64,000 bases of DNA from positions 1-64,000 of the forward strand of contig CABYFY010000006.1 in the NCBI GenBank assembly GCA_902518355.1, written 5' to 3'. Numbering within the stretch: position 1 is the first letter of the stretch; every line of letters begins with the position of its first letter. The notes beneath the pieces were generated by a model that was not told the origin of the DNA, did no database searches, and saw nothing but the letters and a program-made list of their open reading frames with translations. This DNA comes from an uncultured Bacteroidota bacterium. Lineage in GTDB: Bacteria > Bacteroidota > Bacteroidia > Flavobacteriales > Flavobacteriaceae. This document shows positions 28,565-38,758 of the stretch, piece after piece. Made by a program: the position numbers and the translations under genes.

Positions 28565-29689
28565 ATGAAAGTTAGAAATGCTACACATAATCAATGGGCT
28601 GCGAAGATAATAAATGACATTGGGGAAAAGGAGTATTGTGATTTATTCTCATTTTCAAACGAAGAAATAACTATTTCACCGCACTATTCAAAAAACGCTG
28701 ATTCTATAATCAATCCCGATAAATTATTATTTCCAAAAACCTGGGATATTATGGGCGATATTGATTGCAGTAATAATATTGATTTAAATGAGGAAATAAA
28801 AAAATTATTAGATAATGACATAAATAATTTCACATTATATAATTATGTAAATGAGGATATTGATAAGTCAGTTATTTCAAGGGGTAATTTTTTTATCAGC
28901 TCTGATAAATTTATGGAAAAGACTGATCTAAATATTTTAATTGAACCAAAATTGGACTCAATAGGCGATTTAAATTTAAATGATTGTGTAAATGAAAAAT
29001 TTAAATTAAATATTTCATCAGAATTTTTTAAAAACTCTGGAGCTAACATAATACAAGAAATGGCCTTTTTAATCTCAGCGGCTTCAGAATTAGTAGAAAA
29101 ATATGGAATTAATCTTATTGAAAAAATATCATTTGAGGTAATCCAGGGAAATAATTACTTTTTTGAAATAGCAAAAATTCAAGTTTTAAGAATTATTTGG
29201 AGTATAATTTCAAAAGAATATGGTAAACAAATCGATAATTGTATCATTACTGCTAAACCATCCACAAAAAACAAAACAATTGAAAATTATAATAATAATA
29301 TTATAAGATCAACTTCAGAGTGTATGTCTGGAATTTTAGGGGGTTGTAATTTTATAAAATCCATCCCATATGACATTAAATTTAAGAACAGAAATGAATT
29401 TTCTCAAAGAATTAAATACAATCAACTATTAATTTTAAAAAATGAAACTTCGATTGACAAGGTTAATAATGCCATCAGTGGTAGTTATTATCTGACTTAT
29501 TTAATCGAAAACTTAGCTCAAAAATCTATTGATTTATTTAAAAAAATAATATCAAACGGAGGTTATTCTGAGAGTTTAAAAAATGATGGGCTTTTTAATC
29601 ATATTTTACTAAACTCAAAAAAAGAAAAAGAACAATATAATTCAGGGGAAAAAATTTTAGTGGGATTCAATAAATATAAAGATGAATAA
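28565..29689 (+). CDS. mutA: Methylmalonyl-CoA mutase small (beta) subunit, short form
   Basis: [51 protein letters not shown]; overlaps the mutB-like gene. Confidence 0.85.
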   Translation: MKVRNATHNQWAAKIINDIGEKEYCDLFSFSNEEITISPHYSKNADSIINPDKLLFPKTWDIMGDIDCSNNIDLNEEIKKLLDNDINNFTLYNYVNEDIDKSVISRGNFFISSDKFMEKTDLNILIEPKLDSIGDLNLNDCVNEKFKLNISSEFFKNSGANIIQEMAFLISAASELVEKYGINLIEKISFEVIQGNNYFFEIAKIQVLRIIWSIISKEYGKQIDNCIITAKPSTKNKTIENYNNNIIRSTSECMSGILGGCNFIKSIPYDIKFKNRNEFSQRIKYNQLLILKNETSIDKVNNAISGSYYLTYLIENLAQKSIDLFKKIISNGGYSESLKNDGLFNHILLNSKKEKEQYNSGEKILVGFNKYKDE

Positions 29690-31817
29690 AAAGAATTTTT
29701 CCAATATAACCCTAAAGGACTTTAATCCAAAATCTATCAAAAAAGACAAAAATGTGTTTTTTGAAACCGATGAACAAATAAAAATTAAATCTAATTATTA
29801 TTCAAAGGATTTTTCAAAAATAAAAGTATCTGAGTCAATCGCTGGATTACCACCGTTTGTTCGTGGGCCTTACTCATCTATGTATACCAAAAAACCATGG
29901 ACAATTAGACAATATGCAGGTTTTTCTACAGCAAAAGAAAGTAATAAATTTTATAGAGAAAATTTAAAAGCTGGACAAAAAGGCCTTTCTGTTGCTTTTG
30001 ATTTGCCAACCCACAGAGGTTATGATTCTGATAATTCCAGGGTAATTGGAGATGTTGGGAAAGCGGGGGTAGCAATTGACAGTGTTGATGATATGAAAAT
30101 ATTATTTGATGGGATTCCATTAGACAAAATGAGCGTTTCAATGACAATGAATGGAGCGGTATTACCAATTATGGCATTTTATATTGTTGCTGCTGAAGAA
30201 CAAGGAGTTGATATCGAAAAACTTTCTGGGACTATTCAAAATGATATTTTAAAAGAATATATGGTAAGAAATACATTTATATATCCACCAAAAGATTCGA
30301 TTAGAATCATTGCAGATATTTTTGAGTTTACAAGCAAGAATATGCCAAAATTCAATAGTATTAGCATTTCCGGATATCACATGCAAGAAGCGGGAGCTAG
30401 TGCTGATCTAGAGCTAGCATATACTCTAGCTAATGGGATTGAATATGTAAAAACAGGAATTAATGCGGGGCTTAAGGTAGACGATTTTGCCAATAGATTT
30501 TCGTTTTTTTGGGGTATTGGAATGAATCATTTTATGGAGATAGCTAAGATGAGGGCTGCTAGATATCTTTGGACTAAACTGATGAAACAGTTCAAACCTA
30601 AAGAAGAAAAGTCATACTGTTTAAGAGCACATTGTCAAACAAGTGGTTGGAGTTTGACTGAACAAGAGCCATTTAACAATATAACACGTACAACGATTGA
30701 AGCTTTATCAGCAGTGTTTGGAGGAACCCAAAGTCTACATACAAATTCATTGGACGAAGCGATAGGATTACCAACAAAATTTTCTGCAAAAATTGCAAGA
30801 GATACACAATTAATTATTCAAGAAGAAATTGGAGCATGTGACACAGTTGATCCCTGGGGCGGAAGTTATTATGTTGAATATTTAACCGAAGAACTTATAG
30901 AAAAAGCAATGGTTCACATAAATGAGATAAATGATGCGGGTGGAATGACTAAAGCCATTGAAATAGGGATTCCCAAGATGAGAATAGAACAAGCGGCAAC
31001 AAAAAAACAAGCAAAAATTGATAATAAAGAATTTGTGATAGTGGGGGTAAATAAATTTCAATTAAATGAAGATGAATCAATAAGTTATTTAGAAATAGAT
31101 AATGAAGAAGTAAAAAATAATCAAATAAACAATTTAAAAAAGATTAAAAATTCTAGAGATGAGTCTGAAGTTCAGAAAATTTTAAATGAGTTAAGAATTG
31201 CAGCAAAAGAAAAAAATAAAAATTTACTAGCTTTAGCTGTAAAAGCTGCTCGTGCTAGAGCTACATTAGGTGAAATTAGCTTAGCTTTGGAAAAAGAGTT
31301 TGGAAGATACAAGTCAGAAATTAGAAGCTTTTCGGGAGTATATAAATCAGGTATGAAAGACAATAGTTCTTATATAAATGCTGTAAATCTTTGCAATAAA
31401 TTTGCAGAAATTGATGGTAGAAGACCAAGAATTTTGATTGCAAAAATTGGTCAAGATGGCCATGACCGTGGTGCAAAAGTGATTGCCACTAGTTTTGCTG
31501 ATATTGGATTTGATGTAGATATAGGGCCATTATTTCAAACACCTGAAGAAGTTGCCAAACAAGCAGTTGAAAATGATGTTCATATAGTAGGAATTTCATC
31601 ACTTGCTGGTGGTCACAAAACACTTGTCCCAAATTTAATTAAAGAATTAAAAAAATATGATAGTGATGATAAAATGATTGTTGTTGGAGGTGTTATACCA
31701 AAAAAAGATTATGAATTTCTATATGAAAAAGGGGTTAAATGTATTTTTGGGCCAGGGTCAAATATTGGTAAATCTGCAAGTACCATATTAGAATCTTTAA
31801 TTAATACTTATAGTTAA
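29682..31817 (+). CDS. mutB: Methylmalonyl-CoA mutase large (alpha) subunit
   Basis: [32 protein letters not shown]-terminal B12-binding [32 protein letters not shown]. Confidence 0.97.
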   Translation: MNKKNFSNITLKDFNPKSIKKDKNVFFETDEQIKIKSNYYSKDFSKIKVSESIAGLPPFVRGPYSSMYTKKPWTIRQYAGFSTAKESNKFYRENLKAGQKGLSVAFDLPTHRGYDSDNSRVIGDVGKAGVAIDSVDDMKILFDGIPLDKMSVSMTMNGAVLPIMAFYIVAAEEQGVDIEKLSGTIQNDILKEYMVRNTFIYPPKDSIRIIADIFEFTSKNMPKFNSISISGYHMQEAGASADLELAYTLANGIEYVKTGINAGLKVDDFANRFSFFWGIGMNHFMEIAKMRAARYLWTKLMKQFKPKEEKSYCLRAHCQTSGWSLTEQEPFNNITRTTIEALSAVFGGTQSLHTNSLDEAIGLPTKFSAKIARDTQLIIQEEIGACDTVDPWGGSYYVEYLTEELIEKAMVHINEINDAGGMTKAIEIGIPKMRIEQAATKKQAKIDNKEFVIVGVNKFQLNEDESISYLEIDNEEVKNNQINNLKKIKNSRDESEVQKILNELRIAAKEKNKNLLALAVKAARARATLGEISLALEKEFGRYKSEIRSFSGVYKSGMKDNSSYINAVNLCNKFAEIDGRRPRILIAKIGQDGHDRGAKVIATSFADIGFDVDIGPLFQTPEEVAKQAVENDVHIVGISSLAGGHKTLVPNLIKELKKYDSDDKMIVVGGVIPKKDYEFLYEKGVKCIFGPGSNIGKSASTILESLINTYS

Positions 31818-31912
31818 TTTTTCCTGTTAATATTTTAAAATTTCTTTAACAAGAATTAGTTCTAATTAAATTTTATTAATCGTACATTTAAATTTATTTC
31901 TAGGTCAAAAAT

Positions 31913-32674
31913 ATGAGTAAAATTATTGCCATTTCTAATCAGAAAGGAGGGGTTGGAAAAACCACAACTTCGGTGAATCTATCTTCTTCACTTGCAGCTC
32001 TAGAAAAAAAAGTATTATTAATAGATTTTGACCCACAAGCAAATTCAACATCATCCATTGGAATTGATATAAATATTGGAAGTAAAACAATTTATGATTT
32101 ATTGGAAAATGAGTGCTCATCGGATGATTGTATTAATAAAACTAATCTTGAATTTCTAGATGTAATTCCTGCTCATATAGACTTAGTAGGAATTGAAATT
32201 GAATCAATCGATATGATTGAAAGAGAGTATTTATTGAGAAATACAATTTTTAATTTTAAAGCTGATTATGATTTTATCATTATAGATTGCCCTCCATCTC
32301 TTGGATTGTTAACAATAAATGCTTTGACAGCAGCCGATTCAGTCTTGATTCCTATTCAATGTGAATATTTAGCGCTTGAAGGACTTGGTAAATTGCTAAA
32401 TACAATTAAAAGCATTCAAAAACTACATAACAAAGAACTTTCAATTGAAGGTTTGTTATTAACGATGTATGATACTAGATTAAATCTCTCAAATCAAGTA
32501 AAAAAGGAGGTTAAACTACATTTCAATGAAATGGTTTTTAAAACAGTTATTCACAGAAATGTAAGATTGGGGGAGGCAACCAGTTACGGAAAAAGTATCA
32601 TAGATTATGATGTAAGCAGTAAAGGTGCAGATAATTATTTAAATTTAGCAAAGGAAATTATTTCAAAAAACTGA
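31913..32674 (+). CDS. parA: Chromosome-partitioning ParA family ATPase
   Basis: ISNQKGGVGKTTTSVNLSSSLAALEKKVLLIDFDPQANST; DFIIIDCPPSLGLLTINAL. Confidence 0.96.
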   Translation: MSKIIAISNQKGGVGKTTTSVNLSSSLAALEKKVLLIDFDPQANSTSSIGIDINIGSKTIYDLLENECSSDDCINKTNLEFLDVIPAHIDLVGIEIESIDMIEREYLLRNTIFNFKADYDFIIIDCPPSLGLLTINALTAADSVLIPIQCEYLALEGLGKLLNTIKSIQKLHNKELSIEGLLLTMYDTRLNLSNQVKKEVKLHFNEMVFKTVIHRNVRLGEATSYGKSIIDYDVSSKGADNYLNLAKEIISKN

Positions 32675-32676
32675 TA

Positions 32677-33552
32677 ATGGCTAAAGCAACAAAAAAACAA
32701 GTTTTAGGTAGAGGTCTAACTAGCATACTTAAAGATTCTAAAAACAAGGCAAGTACAATTTCCAAAATTAAAACAAACTACAGTACTGAAATTGAAATTT
32801 CTAAGATAATCCTTAATCCATTTCAACCAAGGTCTGCTTTTAACAAGGAAAAATTAGAGGAATTAATTATATCAATCAAAAATATTGGATTAATCCAACC
32901 AATCACAGTAAAAAAATTATCAAAAAATGAATTTCAATTAATTTCTGGAGAAAGAAGATTAAGAGCATTTAAACAATTAAAAATTAATAAAATTCCTTGT
33001 TATATCAGAAATGCCAATGACCAAGAATCATTAGAAATGGCTCTAGTTGAAAATATTCATAGACAAGACTTAGATGCAATTGAAATAGCGATTTCCTATA
33101 ATAGATTAATTGAAGAAATTAAACTTACACAAGAGGAATTGAGTGATAAAATCGGAAAAAAAAGATCTACGGTAAGTAATTATTTGAGATTACTCAAGCT
33201 AAACCCAATAATTCAAAGTGGAATTAAAGATGGCTTTATTTCAATGGGCCACGGAAGAGCAATGATCAACATTGATGATGAAAAGCTTCAACTTTCGATA
33301 TATCAAAAGATAATTTCAAAAAATTTATCCGTTAGAAATACCGAGAGACTAATTAAATCTTTAAAAAATCCGCATATAAAAAAGAAAAACAGTAAAGTAC
33401 TTTTAGATTTCACCAAGGAAAAGAATAAAACAGAAAAAAATCTAGATACCAAAGTTGAATTCATTTTCAAAAATGATAACAGCGGTAAAATTATTTTAAG
33501 TTTTAAATCTAAAAGTGATTTTCAAAGAATAGTAAAGAAAATAAATGAATAA
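32677..33552 (+). CDS. parB: ParB/RepB/Spo0J family partition protein
   Basis: LGRGLTSIL; QPITVKKLSKNEFQLISGERRLRAFKQL; HTH region LSDKIGKKRSTVSNYLRLLKLNP. Confidence 0.96.
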   Translation: MAKATKKQVLGRGLTSILKDSKNKASTISKIKTNYSTEIEISKIILNPFQPRSAFNKEKLEELIISIKNIGLIQPITVKKLSKNEFQLISGERRLRAFKQLKINKIPCYIRNANDQESLEMALVENIHRQDLDAIEIAISYNRLIEEIKLTQEELSDKIGKKRSTVSNYLRLLKLNPIIQSGIKDGFISMGHGRAMINIDDEKLQLSIYQKIISKNLSVRNTERLIKSLKNPHIKKKNSKVLLDFTKEKNKTEKNLDTKVEFIFKNDNSGKIILSFKSKSDFQRIVKKINE

Positions 33553-34090
33553 AAAGTCATTATATATTATCGTTTTTTTTATGCCAATTTTTATGTTTAG
33601 TCAAAATGAACTTCCTGATAAAGATTTAGAAATGGCTTTAAGACCTTCAAAAGCTACGTTTTATTCCGCTGTTCTTCCTGGGCTGGGTCAAGCTTACAAT
33701 AAAAAATATTGGAAAATTCCTATAGTTTATGGAGCTCTAGCTACTGGAATATATTTTTATAATCAAAATGATAAAGATTATAATAGGTATAGAAATGCAT
33801 ATAAGAGAAGATTAGCAGGTTTTACTGATGATGAGTTTTACGGTAATGGACTATACCCTTCAATTTCTAATGATGGATTAATAAGAGCTCAAAATACATT
33901 AAAAAGAAACAAAGAGCTTTCAATTTTAGTTACTGTAGGACTTTATATTCTAAATATTATTGATGCTAATGTTGATGCACATTTACTTCAGTATAATCTT
34001 GACGATAATTTGACATTAGAACCAAAAATAAATTATAACGAAGTTCTAAATAAATCAAATTTTGGAATTTCTCTAAATGTGGAATTATGA
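33545..34090 (+). CDS. DUF5683 domain protein, exported/membrane
   Basis: ATFYSAVLPGLGQAYNKKYWKIPIVYGALATGIYFY; located between parB and lepB. Confidence 0.8.
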   Translation: MNKKSLYIIVFFMPIFMFSQNELPDKDLEMALRPSKATFYSAVLPGLGQAYNKKYWKIPIVYGALATGIYFYNQNDKDYNRYRNAYKRRLAGFTDDEFYGNGLYPSISNDGLIRAQNTLKRNKELSILVTVGLYILNIIDANVDAHLLQYNLDDNLTLEPKINYNEVLNKSNFGISLNVEL

Positions 34091-35643
34091 TTGAAATCCT
34101 ATTTATTTTACTTTTTTTAAATATTATCCATGGAATTGGTACATGGAAATTATATAATATTTCGGGTAATAAGGGCTGGCAGTCATTCATACCTGTCTAT
34201 AATATATTGGTTTTACTCAAAATAGTTAATAGACCATGGTGGTGGATTTTTATTTTAATTTTACCTGTTTTAAATATCATAATTATTCCTGTTCTATGGG
34301 TTGAAATCTCAAGAAGTTTTGGAAAAAACAAATATACTGATACTATACTTTCTATTTGCTCATTAGGATTTTATAATTATTATATCAACTATTTTACAAA
34401 AGCTAAACATGTTGAAAACAGAGACATAAATCCAAAAAGCTCTAATGGAGAGTGGATTAGTTCAATAATTTTTGCTGTAATAGCTGCTACATTTGTTCAT
34501 ACATATTTTATGCAACCCTATACGATTCCTACTTCCTCTCTCGAAAAATCTCTTTTAGTTGGAGATTTCTTATTTGTTAGTAAGTTTCATTATGGAGCAA
34601 GAGTACCTATGACTACAGTAGCAGCCCCTATGGTACATGACACTATTCCAATCATAAAAACACGTTCTTACATTAACAAAGAACAACTTCCATTTTTAGC
34701 AGAACTTCCATACATGAGATTACCGGGACTGCAAAAGATAAAGAGAAATGAAATAGTATGCTTTAATTGGCCAGTTGATACATTTAAAAATATGTATTAC
34801 ACTGATAAGTATTATTACAAACCCATAGATAAAAAAACCAATTATGTAAAAAGAGCTGTTGGAATTGCAGGAGATACATTAGAAGTCATAAATGGTTATG
34901 TTTATATAAATGGACAAAAAAATCAATTACCAGAAAGAGCTAAACTTCAATTTTCATATTTAGTTCAACCAAAAAAAAATAAGTTTAACCAAAAAGTTAT
35001 GATTAACAATTATGATATAACTGACAGGTTTGGACCAATAAACAGTGATTATACTTATAAGTTTATGGGTATAAGCAACTCATCACTAGAGAAGCTAAAA
35101 AAAGACACAAACGTTGAATGGATAAAAAAAGACACTTTTCCAAAGGGTTTTAAAGACCCTTCTGTTTTCCCCCAAAAATCATCATTCAATTGGAATAATG
35201 ATTTTTATGGACCTATATACATTCCTAAAAAAGATTCATCAGTTGAATTAAATAAAGAGAACTTACCTATTTATGAAAGACTTATTAGGGTTTATGAGAA
35301 TAATGATTTATTCACTATGGATGATAAAATTTATATTAATGGAGTTGAAACAAAAAAATATACATTTAAGCAGGATTATTATTGGTTAATGGGTGATAAT
35401 AGAAGTAATTCTCAGGATTCAAGATCATGGGGTTTTGTGCCTTTTGATCATGTTGTTGGAAAACCGGTTTTCAAATGGCTAAGCATTGATTATAATGCAA
35501 AGGGTTTTAATAAAATCCGTTGGGATAGAATGTTTACTACGGTTCATGGTAAAGGTAAACCAACTTCTTATTTTTTATATTTTATTGCAGTTGTGGTTTT
35601 GTGGAATGTAATTTCTTATTTCAGAAGAAAGAAATTACAATGA
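34087..35643 (+). CDS. lepB: Signal peptidase I with N-terminal multi-TM extension (518 aa)
   Basis: TIPTSSLEKSLLVGDFLFVSKFHYGAR; YVKRAVGIAGDTLEV catalytic Lys region; MGDNRSNSQDSRSWGFVP. Confidence 0.95.
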   Translation: MIEILFILLFLNIIHGIGTWKLYNISGNKGWQSFIPVYNILVLLKIVNRPWWWIFILILPVLNIIIIPVLWVEISRSFGKNKYTDTILSICSLGFYNYYINYFTKAKHVENRDINPKSSNGEWISSIIFAVIAATFVHTYFMQPYTIPTSSLEKSLLVGDFLFVSKFHYGARVPMTTVAAPMVHDTIPIIKTRSYINKEQLPFLAELPYMRLPGLQKIKRNEIVCFNWPVDTFKNMYYTDKYYYKPIDKKTNYVKRAVGIAGDTLEVINGYVYINGQKNQLPERAKLQFSYLVQPKKNKFNQKVMINNYDITDRFGPINSDYTYKFMGISNSSLEKLKKDTNVEWIKKDTFPKGFKDPSVFPQKSSFNWNNDFYGPIYIPKKDSSVELNKENLPIYERLIRVYENNDLFTMDDKIYINGVETKKYTFKQDYYWLMGDNRSNSQDSRSWGFVPFDHVVGKPVFKWLSIDYNAKGFNKIRWDRMFTTVHGKGKPTSYFLYFIAVVVLWNVISYFRRKKLQ

Positions 35644-36254
35644 CTATAATTCACCCAACTTATTTTCCCAATATTGAACACTTTAATCATTTATTAAACT
35701 CGAAATCTTTATGCTTTGAGATTAATGATTTTTATCAAAAACAAACTCATAGAAACAGAACATCAATTTATGGTTCAAATGGAAAATTGAACTTAGTAAT
35801 TCCTGTAAAATACTCTTACAAAAACAAAGAAAAACTCAAGGATATTAAAATTTGTAATGATACTGAATGGCAAAAAAATCATTTAAAATCAATACAAATT
35901 TCATATAGGAGTTCTCCTTATTTTGAATTTTTCGAAGACTACTTTTATAAAATTTTTGAAAAAAAAGAAAAATTCTTAGTTGATATTAGTATTAAATCAA
36001 TAGAATTAATATTTCAAATCTTAGAATTAGAATTAAATTACTCTTTTACTAAGAAATACAAAGCCAAATATCAATTAACAAATGATTTAAGAAATATTAG
36101 TGACAGAAAAAGAGTAGAAACAAAAAATGCGATTCAAAGTTATCCCCAGGTATTTGATAATCGACATGGTCATATTCAAAATTTAAGCATGCTTGACTTA
36201 ATCTTTAACGAAGGAATAGGATGCTTGAATTTTTTTAATGAATCTAAAATTTAA
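35640..36254 (+). CDS. WbqC family protein
   Basis: HPTYFPNIEHFNHLLNSKSLCFEINDFYQKQTHRNRTSIYGSNGKLNLVIPV; start moved to ATG 35640. Confidence 0.85.
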   Translation: MTIIHPTYFPNIEHFNHLLNSKSLCFEINDFYQKQTHRNRTSIYGSNGKLNLVIPVKYSYKNKEKLKDIKICNDTEWQKNHLKSIQISYRSSPYFEFFEDYFYKIFEKKEKFLVDISIKSIELIFQILELELNYSFTKKYKAKYQLTNDLRNISDRKRVETKNAIQSYPQVFDNRHGHIQNLSMLDLIFNEGIGCLNFFNESKI

Positions 36255-37263
36255 GTTCAGTAAAGATTGGCTCGTGATCAGAAAGATTAAGTTTAAATGT
36301 TTTAAATGAATTTATTTTAAATAATTCCTCAGTAAAAACAAAATCAATCCTCAACGGTATAAAATTATAATTATAAGTAATTCCAAGTCCATTACCTTTT
36401 GCTTTGAATGCATCATTGAGGCTTTTGGAAAGTTCTTTATAAACATAAGAAAAGGCTGTGTTATTTAAATCTCCTGTAACTATAACCTTATATGGACTAT
36501 TTTTTATACTTTTTTTAAGTTCGTTGACTTGCTGCTCTTGCTGTATGAAAGTATCTGAAATATTTTTTATAACCATTTCATTCTTTTTATTAATATTAAT
36601 TAAGGGATTGACCTTTTCAAAAGAAAACGATTGAAGATGGATATTATAAACTCTGATAGTGTCATTCATAATTTTTATATCAGAAAAAATTGCATTATTT
36701 GATGAACTATTAAAATCTACCGAGCCTTTATTAATAATCGGATATTTAGAGAATATTGCTTGTCCATATTTTAAATTATCACCTCTCAATTTTTCACACA
36801 CATACGGATAATTATGAATTTTGAATTCAGAATTTTGATATTCTTGTAAACAGATAATATCAGGATTCTTTTCATTTAAAAAATCTCTTATTTTTATATT
36901 GACATTATCCTCCTCGATCCATTTGTAAATATTAAATAATCTTACGTTGTAGCTAATTATTGAAATTTCATTACCTCCCAAAAATCTAGAATTATTAGAA
37001 AAATTTATAAAGCTTCTCAAGCTATCAATACCGATTATCAAAACAACAAGAGATAATATAAATTGTCTTTTAAGTTTTGCAATCCAAAAAAAAAGAAAAA
37101 GAATATTTGCTATGATAATTAGAGGAGAGAATAAGCTAAGAATTGAAAATTGAGAAAAAATTGATGGACTTAAATAAGGAATTAATAAGGTGCCCAAAAA
37201 AAGAAATGCAATTACCGAATTAATAAAAAAAAGAAACTTTTCAAAAAGACCTAGATTTTTCAT
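36244..37263 (-). CDS. Endonuclease/exonuclease/phosphatase family protein with N-terminal TMs
   Basis: ISYNVRLFN; DIICLQEYQNS; VTGDLNNTAFSYVYKEL; LSDHEPIFTEL. Confidence 0.9.
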   Translation of the reverse strand: MKNLGLFEKFLFFINSVIAFLFLGTLLIPYLSPSIFSQFSILSLFSPLIIIANILFLFFWIAKLKRQFILSLVVLIIGIDSLRSFINFSNNSRFLGGNEISIISYNVRLFNIYKWIEEDNVNIKIRDFLNEKNPDIICLQEYQNSEFKIHNYPYVCEKLRGDNLKYGQAIFSKYPIINKGSVDFNSSSNNAIFSDIKIMNDTIRVYNIHLQSFSFEKVNPLININKKNEMVIKNISDTFIQQEQQVNELKKSIKNSPYKVIVTGDLNNTAFSYVYKELSKSLNDAFKAKGNGLGITYNYNFIPLRIDFVFTEELFKINSFKTFKLNLSDHEPIFTELKF

Positions 37264-38006
37264 TTTTTCCCACCTTGTTTAAATAGGTATTCTTTCTCAT
37301 CCTTGTCTAAGCTATCATATCCACTCTTACTAATTTTGTCTAAAATTTTATCAACTTTTGTTTGTTTGTTTTCATTAGAATATCTTTTAGAAGGGGATTT
37401 TTTTCTTTTGGTGAATTTTGGAAAACCATATAATGAATAATAGTGGTATACACCTACCAAGTAGCCTCCCAAATGGGAATACACTCCAAATTGTCCAGGT
37501 GAAATAAGTTTTAGGAAGTCTGTGAATAAAATAAAAGCCATTAGGTACTTGTACTTAATAGTAAATCTAAATACCCTGAGCCCTAAATCTGGAGATAGTA
37601 AAAATAAAAACATTAAAAGAGAAGAAATTCCAGCCGATGCACCTATGAGAGGAGATTGAGATCCTGAAAAAAGATAAATAATACCACCAAAAAAAATTCC
37701 TGTGAAAAAAAGATTAATTGAAATTTTCTGGCCTAACAAATTTGAAATTGAATTGGTTGCAAACAAAAGAAGAAAAATCATAAAAATAAGCTCAAATAAA
37801 CCCTGATGTATAAAAGCATATGAGATAATTGACCACGGCTTTGTTAAAATATTTAAGTCAAGTGAAAGCAAAGAAATTATTTCATCCTGGAAACCAAAAA
37901 CCGATGAAAGACGATAGATGATAAACATCAATACATTAATCCCGATAATTTTTTGAAAGAAATTAAGATTTGAAAAATTCAAATTAAGATTATTTTGAAA
38001 ATTCAT
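37260..38006 (-). CDS. Rhomboid family intramembrane serine protease (1)
   Basis: Six-TM pattern with LIGASAGISSLL (Ser) and YSHLGGYLVG (His); C-terminal charged tail. Confidence 0.88.
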   Translation of the reverse strand: MNFQNNLNLNFSNLNFFQKIIGINVLMFIIYRLSSVFGFQDEIISLLSLDLNILTKPWSIISYAFIHQGLFELIFMIFLLLFATNSISNLLGQKISINLFFTGIFFGGIIYLFSGSQSPLIGASAGISSLLMFLFLLSPDLGLRVFRFTIKYKYLMAFILFTDFLKLISPGQFGVYSHLGGYLVGVYHYYSLYGFPKFTKRKKSPSKRYSNENKQTKVDKILDKISKSGYDSLDKDEKEYLFKQGGKK

Positions 38007-38758
38007 TAGTACCAACGGTTTTGATTAAATTGGTTTTTTTTCCAATAGTACATAATCAGAAAGCCTGTTAGGGCTCCTCCAATGTGGGCAATATATGCTG
38101 TATTACTAGGACTGAAAATTGCTTGACCTGTAATTACTGAAAACAAATCAAGAAGAATTATTCCAGGAATAAAATATTTTGCTTTAATGGGGATTGGAAA
38201 AAAAATTAGCATAAGTTTACTTTCAGGAAAAAACATTCCAAAAGCTACTAAAACTCCCATAATTGCACCGGATGCCCCAACCATAGTAGCTAAAAACGAG
38301 GTGTTAAAGCTCAAGAGGCCGTCAGCCCCCAAAATATTACCCCAATTTGTATTATATCTACCTTCCATTAATAAATTCAAAACCGATTGAGAATCATAAC
38401 CACTACTTGTTAAGATATCTAGATTAGAATAAAAAGAATAATACAGAAAACCAATCTGAGCGAGGGCAGCACCTAAACCACATGTAATATAAAAAAATAT
38501 AAATCTTCTAGATCCAAAAATAGATTCAATAGCAGAACCAAACATCCATAACGCAAACATATTGAAAGCCAAATGTAAAATCCCTCCATGCATAAACATA
38601 TGCGTAATGAGCTGCCAAAATTTAAAGTCGGGATTTTCAGGAAAGTGTAAACTAAATAAAGAATAAATAAATTCAGTATTTAATGACACACTTGAACCAA
38701 AATAAAATATCACATTGATTATAAGTAGCTGTTTTACAGTGGGTGAAATTCTATTCAT
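38006..38758 (-). CDS. Rhomboid family intramembrane serine protease (2)
   Basis: THMFMHGGILHLAFNMFALWMFG; MVGASGAIMGVLVAFG; AYIAHIGGALTGFLI. Confidence 0.93.
   Translation of the reverse strand: MNRISPTVKQLLIINVIFYFGSSVSLNTEFIYSLFSLHFPENPDFKFWQLITHMFMHGGILHLAFNMFALWMFGSAIESIFGSRRFIFFYITCGLGAALAQIGFLYYSFYSNLDILTSSGYDSQSVLNLLMEGRYNTNWGNILGADGLLSFNTSFLATMVGASGAIMGVLVAFGMFFPESKLMLIFFPIPIKAKYFIPGIILLDLFSVITGQAIFSPSNTAYIAHIGGALTGFLIMYYWKKNQFNQNRWY

Noticed and set aside
31913-33552. parAB considered as a plasmid or mobile-element signature
   Set aside because: Flanked by chromosomal housekeeping genes (methylmalonyl-CoA mutase, lepB, mutL, recF); a chromosomal par locus fits better.
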